Assembly (NCBI GenBank): GCA_963832305.1
Contig: CAWHTU010000021.1
Span: 62,001 to 126,000, forward strand
Direction: 5' to 3'
Source of the DNA: Roseiarcus sp963832305
GTDB taxonomy: Bacteria > Pseudomonadota > Alphaproteobacteria > Rhizobiales > Beijerinckiaceae
DNA: 64,000 nt
A program made the translations under genes and the position numbers. Positions 52,795 to 61,399 of the stretch are shown piece by piece; within the stretch, counting starts at the first letter, position 1, and every line of letters begins with the position of its first letter. Below the pieces are notes generated by a model, which saw only the letters and a program-made list of their open reading frames with translations, searched no databases and was not told the DNA's origin.

Positions 52795-54108
52795 TTAACG
52801 CGGCTGCGCCTGAGCCCCGGCGATCCGCCAAAATGGCCTTCTGATTTCGACCAGCGACCTCCCAGGATCGCCCGGCTTCAATCCATTGATCAAAGCGACC
52901 AGATCGGAACGGACTGCCGGGTTCGACAGGAAGTATCCGTGCCCCCAGGCGCCGGTATTTTCGTCGACTTCAATCAGGTCAACGCGATGGCCGGGGTCCG
53001 CGCGCAGCGCTCTCGCTTCCGGCCCGCTCAGGTCCAGCTGGCCGAGTCGCAGTCTGCTTCCGAAGATGCTGCTCGAAAGGCCCAAAGCCTGGTCGCCAGG
53101 AGACGAATAGACGGTCAGATGAAACGATCCCGGGATCGCGGCGTTCGGGTTCTTCTTGGCGCCGTAGGGCGCGTCCGGATCAGAAAACACGTCAAATATT
53201 TTTGTCGCGGCGATGTCGATGTCGATATCCGGCGCGAACAAAACAATGTTCCTTACCTTTAAATTCTCGGTGTTCGAAAAGCGTGAAACATAGGCCTCCG
53301 CGCTCAGCTGCTCAAAAGCCGACGCCAGCACGTCGGTGCCGCGGCTGTGGGCGATGATATGGACTCCGCGCACGCCCTCGGTCTGGCCGATCGCGCGGAT
53401 CGCCTTCCGCATGTCGGCGACGGCGAACTCGCCGGATTCTCGGTCGACGTTGTAACCCAAGAAAGCGCCGCGAGACCCGCCGGCCGGCCACGTCAGCACG
53501 ACGCAAACGAAATCCCCCCCGAGGAGGCGGCAGATGCTCCCCGTCTCATTGGCCGCGTCGTTGAAAGTGTTGTTGTAGCCATGGATGAAAACCACGACTT
53601 CCTTCCGTTCAGTCTTCGCCAGGCGGCGACGAATTTCGCCCTGAAGCGAGGCAACCGCCACTTCGTGCGCGGCCACGACGCCAGCCGCGCGGCGATAGCC
53701 GGCGGAACTGACCACGGCCGGATAAGGAACTTCGGGAAACTGGCCAATTTCCTTAATTTCCCCGAGCTTCATCTCTCCCACGGCTCCGTCTGAATCCGGC
53801 TCGATTCGGATATCGATCGATCCAAAACTCATCGTGCGCGAGCGCTCCGACCCGTAGGAGAGCGCGTTCGTTTGGGGATCTGCGATTGGCGCCCGGTCGG
53901 TGACGTAAAGAAGATTGAGATCGTTGGATGTGTAGATGGGCTGGGCGCTATTAACCGGCGTTCGATCCTGAGGAGCGACGAAATTCGCAGGCGTCGGTAT
54001 CAGTAGGCCGTCGGTGGGCGAGCAGGCGCTGAGCAACGCCAACCCCATTAGGCCGGAATAGAAGCCGAGGGCAGCCCCCTGATTCAATGCCTCATGAGGC
54101 TTCCTCAT
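52795..54108 (-). CDS. DUF900-type alpha/beta hydrolase lipoprotein
   Basis: 437 residues from the ATG at 54108, which overlaps the upstream pseudogene stop (ATGA). Lipoprotein signal with lipobox LLSAC near residue 30, then the DUF900 hydrolase fold: LLYVTDRAPIADPQTNALSYG, VVVFIHGYNNTFNDAA (oxyanion loop), nucleophile Ser in IIAHSRGTDVL, and the C-terminal GAWGHGYFLSNPAV with the probable catalytic His. Anchored in the periplasm or outer membrane. Substrate unknown, an esterase or lipase activity is likely. Confidence 0.85.
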   Translation of the reverse strand: MRKPHEALNQGAALGFYSGLMGLALLSACSPTDGLLIPTPANFVAPQDRTPVNSAQPIYTSNDLNLLYVTDRAPIADPQTNALSYGSERSRTMSFGSIDIRIEPDSDGAVGEMKLGEIKEIGQFPEVPYPAVVSSAGYRRAAGVVAAHEVAVASLQGEIRRRLAKTERKEVVVFIHGYNNTFNDAANETGSICRLLGGDFVCVVLTWPAGGSRGAFLGYNVDRESGEFAVADMRKAIRAIGQTEGVRGVHIIAHSRGTDVLASAFEQLSAEAYVSRFSNTENLKVRNIVLFAPDIDIDIAATKIFDVFSDPDAPYGAKKNPNAAIPGSFHLTVYSSPGDQALGLSSSIFGSRLRLGQLDLSGPEARALRADPGHRVDLIEVDENTGAWGHGYFLSNPAVRSDLVALINGLKPGDPGRSLVEIRRPFWRIAGAQAQPR

Positions 54109-55796
54109 ACGGCCGAGCCTCCTGCTGTCCACATCCAGCCGCCACCCTCTTTGCAGTCGAGGACCGTATCATAAAGATCGCCACAACCGTCGGCTTCGCA
54201 ATTGAATATATACCCGACTGAAGCCTTCGACAGCATGCTGAGGAGTTGGCGGCGCTCGTTCGGGGTCAATGTCGCCCAGGCGCGATCCGCGAAGACGAAC
54301 TGCGGCGAGGCGAGAAGAAACCGCAAGAAGGTGAGGGGTTGTTGTTCACGCAGTGAAATCGATGTCGCCCAATCCCGTTCTACGTCCAAGCCGCCCGCCC
54401 GGCTCAAGAGATGATCGAGATTGAGCTCGTGAAGCCCGTTCAAGATCCGCTGGTCGGCGAGTTCGCCTTCGCGTCCAGCAAGCGTAAGAACTTGTCGCAA
54501 CGATCCTGGCGGCAAATATGGCTGTTTGGCGAGGAAGAGAATGTCTCGCGGACGAAGGATGCGCCCCTCGCCTGCAGTCCATACGCCCGCCCTCGCCATG
54601 AAAAGCGCATTGCCCGCGCTTGGATCCGTTCCAGTGACAAATACGCGGGACCTAAACGGGACCGTCGCCGAAAGCTTCTCAAGCAGGAGCCCGTCGTCTC
54701 TTGGCGCGAAAAGAGTCAGACCTTCATGTGTCAGAGGCGCGTCCGACTCGACCACCTGGATCGCCGACGGTCTCGCTTTCGCGGAATCGAAGGCCTCCGC
54801 CATTGAGTTCAGCCTCTCTATGACCGCGGCGAGGGCCGAAAGCGACTGGAATTGGTTGACGACGAGGGAAAAGCCGGCCACCGCTGTCGCGAACGCTCCG
54901 GCCGACTGGGTGATTACGCCGAACTCGATTCGGCCGGCGATGTATGCAGGGGCCATGATCAATATGGGGATGATCTGGATCATCCAGTTGTAGCCGGTCG
55001 TGAAGAAGCCGCCATTCCGGTTGACGGCGATGATTGCGCGACCGTTGGCGATCAACTCGTCGAGTCGGCGGAGCAGTCGCGACGATTGCGCGTTCTCTTG
55101 GCGCGCCAGCAGAATCGGCTGCGCGTTTTCCTTCACGTGAATAAGAGCGGCGCGAAAGCTCGCCTCTTCGTCCAGTTGATCCGAGTTCAGTTTGATGAGC
55201 GGCCGCCCAAGCAATAGGGTCGCCAACGAGCCAAGAGCAGCGTACAGGACGGCCACCCCCGACAGCACGGGGCTGATGGAAAACATTATTCCGGCAAAGG
55301 CCAAGATCGTCACAACGCTGTTGAACGCCATCAAGGCGAACGAAAGCATGGAGGTCGTAAACGCTCGGGCGTGCTCCGAATATCCCCTGGTCGGGGTTGG
55401 CGACTTCGCCAGAAACGGCCAAGCGGGAATAGGCGCCATTGGCCAGGTAGAGCTTCAGCATGTCTCGAGTGAGGCTGTCGGGCCACAGCAGTCCGAGGCG
55501 CTCCTCGGCAAACCGCGCCACCACCGCAACTTTGGTGGAGGCCGCGAAGACCCCGACATTAGAAGATTGCTTGACGCACGAATTCCGCCTCGCGCCGATC
55601 AGCGATCGCCGTCATGAAATTTCGGCCGACGAAACTGTTGACGACGGTCAGGCCGTTCGCAGCGAGCAACAACATGAGGAGCGCGGCGAAAAGCCATTTT
55701 GCTTTCCAACCGGCCTCGGAATTTGCGAAGACTGCGACGGCTCGCGCAAGTCGCGTTGCGGTGACTCTTAGGGGGAGGAGGTTTCTCGGGTTCCAT
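54105..55796 (-). pseudogene. SbmA/BacA- or YddA-like ABC transporter, degenerate
   Basis: A continuous 444-residue frame (54105-55439) has the transmembrane part (AGIMFSISPVLSGVAVLYAA, GGFFTTGYNWMIQIIPILIM) and an ATPase part whose motifs are all damaged: Walker A reads GTDPSAGNALF without the Lys, the signature is SLREQQPL instead of LSxGEQQ, and Walker B is FVFADRAW without the Glu. The N-terminal part (WLFAALLMLLLAANGLTVVN, LLWPDSLTRDMLKLYLANG) lies in other frames, so shifts are needed near 55385, 55565 and 55760. Decaying peptide-uptake-type transporter, cotranscribed with the lipoprotein hydrolase. Confidence 0.75.
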
Positions 55797-55884
55797 TCTT
55801 ACGCCCTCGGAAAATCTCGTTGCCAATGCGAATCCAAAGTTGCCGCGGTTCGGAGGGGCCTTCGCGTCGAGCATCGCCAGCACA

Positions 55885-56060
55885 GGGGAGAACAATCGCG
55901 CGGCGAACTCTCACGAGCCGACAAGGCCACGGGAGCGGCCCATGTATCGCTTCAAGTCAGCCTGGGATGCACAATGGTCTTTGTCCGCCCACGATCAAGT
56001 CGTGAATCTCTTCCGCATCGCTTATCCCGAACCTGCAATAGCTTCAGGCCGCCGCGCGCT
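55885..56060 (+). pseudogene. IS6-family transposase 3' fragment
   Basis: NNRAANSHEPTRPRERPMYR, FKSAWDAQWSLSAHDQVVNL, FRI matches the conserved end of IS6/IS26-type transposases (NNRAENSHQPTRxRERxMRR, FKS, QRFLSxHxxxxNLF). The catalytic Glu region is changed (AANSH for AENSH). No inverted repeats identified. One of several dead elements at the right end of the island. Confidence 0.75.
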
Positions 56061-56362
56061 GCCCGCGAGCAGGGTCTTGCGGTTTGGCGCGAGATCTCCG
56101 ATACAACCGCCGCCATCGCGCGCGTTAACGCCCGGCGGCAGCAAGGGATGCCGAACGTCGTTGTTGAGTTCATTGCGAGCCGTCATTCCAGTCGAGCTAA
56201 CCCCGAACTCCCTGCGGTAGCGGGGGATTAGCAGGACGCCAGCCCCGAATAAACTCGAGCGCCTCCTCCTAGTCTGAATGAATGTTGGTATGTTTGTTGG
56301 TACAAATATTTTTTGCTGAGAATATATGTCAGAAAATCAATAAGTTCGATTTACAAGGCGAT
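56061..56362. other. Non-coding right border of the island
   Basis: About 300 bases. The only notable signals are the TGTTGGTA (56283-56290) and TTGTTGGTA (56294-56302) motifs, followed by AT-rich sequence up to the right att copy. Identical motifs occur before the integrase at 25366-25400. Confidence 0.5.
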
Positions 56363-56383
56363 TCCTTTCCTGGCACCACTTGG
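56363..56383 (+). repeat. attR candidate (copy of the tRNA-Leu 3' end)
   Basis: TCCTTTCCTGGCACCACTTGG differs from 25247-25268 only by loss of one G. No tRNA structure precedes it, so it is a duplicated end rather than a gene. It closes a 31-kb interval opened at tRNA-Leu. Confidence 0.72.
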
Positions 56384-56451
56384 ACGCTCTAGGGGTCGAA
56401 ACCCAATCAACGCATTGAGCTTTATATCGAGCTGTAATTCAAGCCAAATCG

Positions 56452-56632
56452 GTGATTTGGCGGCTTTGGGTCATGGCGGGCGGATTTTGGCCGAGCGATA
56501 CGCAGGCGATCGGTCGCTCGCGGGGTGGGCGCACAACGAAAATCCACGCCACGGTCAATTCCTATGGACGTCCGATCGCGTTCGAAGTGACGCCTAGCCA
56601 ACTCCGCGACGTTCGCGTCGCGACGGCGCTCC
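56452..56632 (+). pseudogene. IS5-family transposase fragment
   Basis: Reading QAIGRSRGGRTTKIHATVNS, then YGRPIAFEVTPSQLRDVRVATAL corresponds to the conserved core after the first catalytic Asp in IS5/IS427-type transposases (QAIGRSRGGxTTKIHA..GxPxxFxLTxGQxxD). About 55 codons are left, with no ends visible. Outside the right att copy. Confidence 0.8.
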
Positions 56633-56636
56633 CTTA

Positions 56637-56755
56637 CTGGTCAAGAAAGCCGCCAAAGCCGCGAAGCCCCAAGAGGGCGCGAACACCTTCGCCGCCAGTG
56701 CGGACGAATTGGCAAAGAAGAGGCGTAGAGACAAGAAGGCGACGGCCACCATGCC
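56637..56755 (+). pseudogene. P4-type integrase fragment
   Basis: VKKAAKAAKPQEGANTFAAS, ADELAKKRRRDKKATATM resembles residues about 85-125 of the integrase at 25427-26647 (VKKAAKAAKAEAGANTFAAI..ELAEKKRRDKKAAAT), with clear nucleotide similarity. Remains of a previous element at the same tRNA-derived site. Confidence 0.85.
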
Positions 56756-56815
56756 CCCCGGCGGGCGCTGGCGCGCGATAGGCGTTCGGAATGCGCTCGC
56801 GCGTAGGCAGCAATC
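56752..56815 (+). pseudogene. Serine recombinase C-terminal fragment
   Basis: PPGGRWRAIGVRNALARRQQ matches the C-terminus of the serine recombinase at 30100-30765 (PRGGRWHAMSVRNVLARA). It follows the integrase fragment without gap, so two recombinase remnants have been fused by deletion. Confidence 0.75.
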
Positions 56816-56859
56816 GGCGTCACCGCGTTCGAAACCCGTCGTATCGACGGGAACTGGAA

Positions 56860-57726
56860 CTAGAACAAATAGCCAACTCTCAATTGCGTCTTGAAAGTGT
56901 AAACGGGAAAATCCCGGATTATCGGAACGCCGAACTCCGCTGAAATGACCGTATGCTCGGTCGGCTTCCAGCCGACCATGAAGTTGAGCGGCAGAAACAA
57001 CCGTCCCGTCTGACCCCACACCGCGGTCCCATAGTTCCATCGGATGTCGGGGCTGGGGTAGAGCGTGAAGAACAGGTTGTGCGGCAGGTTGATGTTGAGG
57101 GTCGGAGCGATCCGCAACTGCCGCAGCATTTTGCCGTCGTCATTGCCTTCGAAATCGATCCCGTACCGAACCTGCGGCGCAAAATAACTGCCAGGGCTAA
57201 TCTCCGGGAGCATCGCGCGGACAACCAAACCTGTGACTTGTTCCCAGGCGTCCGCCGCCACTCCATTCGTCGAGGTCGGCGCGATTAGCTGCCCGCCGAG
57301 CGCGACTGCCCAGCGTTGATCGATGTCGTGCACGATCCACGCCTGACTGAGCACGTTGCCGAAGCCGGAGACGGTCGCCCCGGTCGGGTTCTCGGGGGTT
57401 ACTCCGTTTGTCCACACGACCGGAATTTCGGCGCGGAAGTTCAATTCCCATTGCGGCGCGAGCCTGAGCGGGGCCTCGATCCGGGCGAAGGGCGTGTTCG
57501 TCTCGACTCGTTTGGTCGTTCCCTCCTCGACGCCTGGACCAGGAGCTTCGGTATAGCGATCAAGAAGCTCGATCTTGCCCAAGGGCTGAGTTGGATCGTC
57601 GCCGGTCCCATTTACGACGTCGGGGCGATCCGAGTCGGCGAGAACCGGGCCCGCCACGCTCAACGCTCCGGCGACAGAAGCGTAGCGCGCAAGAGTCCAA
57701 AGGGATTTTTTCTTTCGCGTGTGCAA
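56860..57726 (-). CDS. Outer-membrane beta-barrel protein
   Basis: 288 residues, signal peptide about 1-31 (ARYASVAGALSVAGPVLA). Alternating strands such as PFARIEAPLRLAPQWELNFR, QRWAVALGGQLIAP and the terminal VYTFKTQLRVGYLF with a C-terminal Phe fit a transporter-like barrel (resembling the phenol MetA-pathway/DUF family of small barrels). Last gene of a minus-strand set with the GATase-like and Dyp-like genes. Substrate unknown. Confidence 0.75.
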   Translation of the reverse strand: MHTRKKKSLWTLARYASVAGALSVAGPVLADSDRPDVVNGTGDDPTQPLGKIELLDRYTEAPGPGVEEGTTKRVETNTPFARIEAPLRLAPQWELNFRAEIPVVWTNGVTPENPTGATVSGFGNVLSQAWIVHDIDQRWAVALGGQLIAPTSTNGVAADAWEQVTGLVVRAMLPEISPGSYFAPQVRYGIDFEGNDDGKMLRQLRIAPTLNINLPHNLFFTLYPSPDIRWNYGTAVWGQTGRLFLPLNFMVGWKPTEHTVISAEFGVPIIRDFPVYTFKTQLRVGYLF

Positions 57727-57770
57727 AGGGCGCGCCTAGTCTCAGCAGCACTGCGGCCAGGAACCGCCGC

Positions 57771-58784
57771 TCACCTCATAGCCGCGAGATTCCTCCAGAA
57801 AGTCTCGAGACTCTTCGTGCCGCCAAAGAGGGTGGTGAAATTGGTGGAATCGACCAGAACGATGTCTCCGGCCCTATGCTCGTTCGGCGGCATCCACAGC
57901 AGGCAGTTGAACTCCCTCGCGCCAGCTTCGGTGAACGGGTGCGGCCGGTCGAGGTCGATCGGCTGCCGCGCCAGCACCTGGACGGAGCCCGCGCCTTCCG
58001 TCAGTTCGTAGTGCGGCAGATGCGGGTGGAAGTTGAGGGTCGGGACATTCCGCAAGAGGCCGAGGCTGTCGAGGTCGTGAAAGGCGGTGAGCGGAGCAAT
58101 TTCGTTTGTGCCTTTCACCAGCGCCGGCCGAAGGCCGTAGGTGTTGTGCACCGGAACGCCAAGCCCCTTCATCAACGAGCGCGTGTACTGCCCGAACCGC
58201 TGCTGGCGAGGCACGAGCGGGTCGCCGTGGTGCAGATATTCCATCTGGCGTTGCTTCGGGTCCCCGGCGAAGCCGACGTCATGATGGGGCGCGAGCAGGA
58301 GACAGGCGCCGTCCCGCTTCAGCCATTCGCGGATCGCGGCGATCTCCTCCGGCGCCGCTTCCTGTTCGGAGGCGATATGGTCGAGCCCGAACACCATGAG
58401 CGTGTCGGCGTCGGCGAGAATGCGTTCATCGATCGGCAGCTTGTAGCCGGCCTGATCGATGCGCTGGAAGACCGCGACCGGATGGCCTGTCGTCTCGCCG
58501 GCGATCTTCTGGAAACTGAGGGTCGAGCGGTGAAACAGCTCAAGCGTTCCCGCGATGCCCTGAAGGAACTGCGCTGCGCTCCATTCCGGCGTCTCGTAGG
58601 CCGGCCAAGCGACGCGCCGAACATCCGTCATGGTCGAGAACCGATTGTCCATCTCGGCAAGGTCGCGCTGCGACTCCCACGGATAGCTCCACGTCCAATA
58701 GATGCTGACCCGCCGCTTACCGGGCGTGTATTTGCGCGGAATGTGATCCTGGTTGTAGGTCCGGGCCGAAGCTTGCGCTGACAT
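57771..58784 (-). CDS. Uncharacterised GATase-like protein
   Basis: 337 residues without signal peptide. YWTWSYPWESQRDLAEMDNR at the start; ILADADTLMVFGLDHIASEQ with IREWLKRDGACLLLAPHHDVG is a flavodoxin/class I glutaminase-like Rossmann pattern, without a clear Cys-His-Glu triad. HHGDPLVPRQQRF and NFHPHLPHYEL are His-rich and could bind metal. 18 bases after the Dyp homologue stop, so cotranscribed. No function assigned. Confidence 0.75.
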   Translation of the reverse strand: MSAQASARTYNQDHIPRKYTPGKRRVSIYWTWSYPWESQRDLAEMDNRFSTMTDVRRVAWPAYETPEWSAAQFLQGIAGTLELFHRSTLSFQKIAGETTGHPVAVFQRIDQAGYKLPIDERILADADTLMVFGLDHIASEQEAAPEEIAAIREWLKRDGACLLLAPHHDVGFAGDPKQRQMEYLHHGDPLVPRQQRFGQYTRSLMKGLGVPVHNTYGLRPALVKGTNEIAPLTAFHDLDSLGLLRNVPTLNFHPHLPHYELTEGAGSVQVLARQPIDLDRPHPFTEAGAREFNCLLWMPPNEHRAGDIVLVDSTNFTTLFGGTKSLETFWRNLAAMR

Positions 58785-58802
58785 TGGGATCCTTCCTTTG
58801 CC

Positions 58803-60133
58803 TCAGGTCCGGCCCTGCGTGTTCAGTGACGCGAGATAGCCAAGCGCCTTGAGGCCCGGGAGAAAAAAGTACGCGCCGCCCTTTAGCGTTGTGAACGCCG
58901 GCAAGCCGACGATTTTCTTGCGAATGGGCCGCTTGGGGATTTTGTATTCCAGCGTTCCGTCCTGGGCGCCAATGATCGGGTCGCGTTCGTTGCCGAGCTC
59001 GTTGAAGTTCGGTCGTTGATCCAGACGTTCTGCGCGAACTCGAATTGTCGGATGAGGCTCGCGCAGATGACGAAGGCGGCGATACCGCGCTCGACCCCGT
59101 CGTCGGGCGCGCCTTCCGGCAAAGGAGGCCCGTACGGCGCTCCTCGTCGGATCATCCGGCGACGATTCATGTTGTGGCCCGTGTCGCGCGGATTCATCCG
59201 GCGAATGTGCGAGCCGAGCGGGACCGCGTAGCCGTGCGGGTCGGCCTCCTTGTATTTGAAGTCGTTGTTGCGCTGCATGTCGGCGCCCAGCGTCGGATCG
59301 TCTTTTTCAGGCGCCAGCACGAGCGGCGCGCCGCTGCGCCAGCGCCCCATCAGCTTGGCCGCGACCAGTTCCTGCTCCTCCGCAGTGTCGCCGTGTTGCC
59401 GCAGAAATTCGCGAAACTTGCCCACGTGCTCTTCGAGCCGGCGGTAGGCCATGAAGCTGCCGTTCCGCGCGAGAATTGCGGGCCGGGGGCTCTCGGCTAT
59501 GACGCCGTATTCGTCGGGATAGCCAAGGATGAACTCCCCTGGCTTCAAAGGCTCGCCGGTTCCCGGCGTCGGTTTGGCGTCGTTCCCCTCGATGGCCGGC
59601 TCCGACAGTCTGTCGCGGTAACCGAAATGCTCATGCGCGTATCCGAACGGCGGAATGGCATGAAGATCGAGCACGGAGAGGACCTCGACGCCGGGGCAAC
59701 CTGCGACGAGCTTCGCGTGCTCCGAGATACACCGGTCATGCTCCGCCGCGTCTCGCGCAAAGAGAATGACGATCGCATGCAGATCCGGGCTCGCAAGGCC
59801 GCCGACCCAATGTTCGGGGGCGTTCATCCCGGTGTCGCCGAGCGTCTCCGCCCGCGCCGCCATGCCCTGCTTGAACTCCTCCGGAAAAGACTCGAGCGAA
59901 GCCTCGTCCAGTCCGAGCGCGCGCAAACCGTTCCATGTGAATGCCGCAGTCACCCAGCGCTTGTCGTGATCGACGCTGGCGCGCATCGACGCCGCCGAAT
60001 GTATCGTCTCCTTGATCGCCGACACCCAGGCGCGGCCGCCGGCTCCATCGCGAAACGACAGAAATTCGTATCGAGCCGTGAGCGCCGGGGCGCGCGTCAG
60101 CAGCAGATGCTGGATGTCGTCGAATTCGAGCAT
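58803..60133 (-). pseudogene. Dyp-type peroxidase homologue, one apparent 1-base frameshift
   Basis: The main frame runs from 60133 to about 59012, and the next frame continues the family sequence (NFNELGNERDPIIGAQDGTL, KGGAYFFLPGLKALGYLASL) to a stop at 58803, so one C is missing in GACCGAACTTC on the coding strand. The Dyp motif GxxDG is FGYRDRLSEP here: the catalytic Asp is kept, the last Gly is Arg. The proximal haem His is in LGSHIRRMNPRD. No signal peptide. Restored length about 443. Likely haem protein, peroxidase activity uncertain. Confidence 0.82.
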
Positions 60134-60194
60134 CGCGGCGTTCCTTTGTCAGCCGGCCGATCTCAGACCCGACCATGCGATGGGGTTGCACGCA

Positions 60195-60596
60195 TTACGA
60201 CGTGCGCCCCCACGCCTGTGCGTCGATCTTCCATTCATCGCCGTGCTTTGAAAATGTGTATGCGAGGGTGCCGGTCCGCGCGACGGTTTGACCCTTGATG
60301 GTGACCGCGAGCGTCCCGGCTATGACGGCGTACGCATCGGATCCTTCCACGTTCCAGAACCCCATTTCGTACGACAGGTGCTCGTACGTGACCCCAAGGT
60401 TCTCACGCCACTTTTCTACGTCAGCAAGCCAATTGGTCGGCGCGTTCGGGTTCAACCAGCGATACGGCGCGATGCCGTCAATGATGATGGCTGTGTCTCC
60501 AAAAATGCTCAGGAAAAGCTCAATATTCTGGGTGTTGAAACCGTCAATGTGATTGTCGATAAGGGTCTGGATTTCTCTCGGGGGGTTGTCAGCCAC
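60195..60596 (-). CDS. NTF2/SnoaL-like small protein
   Basis: 133 residues with the cone-shaped NTF2-like pattern: IQTLIDNHIDGFNTQNIELF, then LSIFGDTAIIIDGIAPYRWL, and a C-terminal VARTGTLAYTFSKHGDEWKI strand pair typical of DUF4440/SnoaL-like proteins. No catalytic residues can be named. Between the Dyp homologue and the unknown gene at 60669 on the same strand. Confidence 0.75.
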   Translation of the reverse strand: MADNPPREIQTLIDNHIDGFNTQNIELFLSIFGDTAIIIDGIAPYRWLNPNAPTNWLADVEKWRENLGVTYEHLSYEMGFWNVEGSDAYAVIAGTLAVTIKGQTVARTGTLAYTFSKHGDEWKIDAQAWGRTS

Positions 60597-60668
60597 ATTA
60601 TCCTCCAGTCGCGCAGTTCAACGCATCGCCTATCATGGACGTTCGAGCAACGATCCTCTCCCTAGGCG

Positions 60669-61241
60669 TCACTGCATCTGGTCGAGCATGGTGGAGAACG
60701 CGGCCTTCAGTTTGAGCGCTTTTTTGATTTCAGTGGCGCTCGCATACGGATATTCCGCGTACTCGAGGAAGCTCGGGCATTGATGATCGCGGACAAACTT
60801 GACGAACGCGGCGGGGTTTGTCTGCCAGTCCGTGGGGAAACCCTCGAGATTCTCGAACACCGTCCTGAGGCCGGTGATGCCGAACAGCGTCACCGCGTCT
60901 TCGGTATATTTATCGAAGTCGGTGTCAAAAATGCCCTGATACATGAAGTAAGTGTCCCCCTTGATGGGAAAGAGCACCCAGCGCAGGTAATGCAGCTGCA
61001 AGACCGCCAGCGCGTCCGGCTGTGCCGCGATCGTGTTCTCGATGTCTTTGGCGTATTTGTAGAAGACGTCCTCGCGGCCTGGGATTATTTTCGCGAGGAT
61101 CGAGAAGCCGTAGCAGGCCGGGGTCTTCGGAAAGATGGGTCCGTAACGCCCCTGCTCGACCTTGTCCTGAAAGTACCCCCCCTTGGGGATCGCCATCGCG
61201 GCCGGCTTCGACCAGTCCTGCGTCTTGGATTCGCTCGACAT
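60669..61241 (-). CDS. Uncharacterised cytoplasmic protein next to Dyp homologue
   Basis: 190 residues, no signal or membrane helix. It starts MSSESKTQDWSKPAAMAIPK; the core contains ACYGFSILAKIIPGREDVFY, QLHYLRWVLFPIKGDTYFMY and FDTDFDKYTEDAVTLF. The repeated beta-alpha pattern with aromatic residues resembles a dimeric alpha/beta-barrel (ferredoxin-like), the fold also used by Dyp peroxidases, which could mean a shared ancestry or partner role. First gene of the minus-strand set. Confidence 0.65.
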   Translation of the reverse strand: MSSESKTQDWSKPAAMAIPKGGYFQDKVEQGRYGPIFPKTPACYGFSILAKIIPGREDVFYKYAKDIENTIAAQPDALAVLQLHYLRWVLFPIKGDTYFMYQGIFDTDFDKYTEDAVTLFGITGLRTVFENLEGFPTDWQTNPAAFVKFVRDHQCPSFLEYAEYPYASATEIKKALKLKAAFSTMLDQMQ

Positions 61242-61399
61242 TCAGTTTACCCTCTCTCGCTGTGCGGGCAGTCGGCAAGATCGTCCGCCCGAAGTCCTCG
61301 GCATCATGCACATGGTTCGACTTCGGCGCCCAGCCCCCGCTTGTCCTCGGCCGATCCGGCCTCGAAATGGGAATAGGTCACAGCGTCGACGATCCCTTC

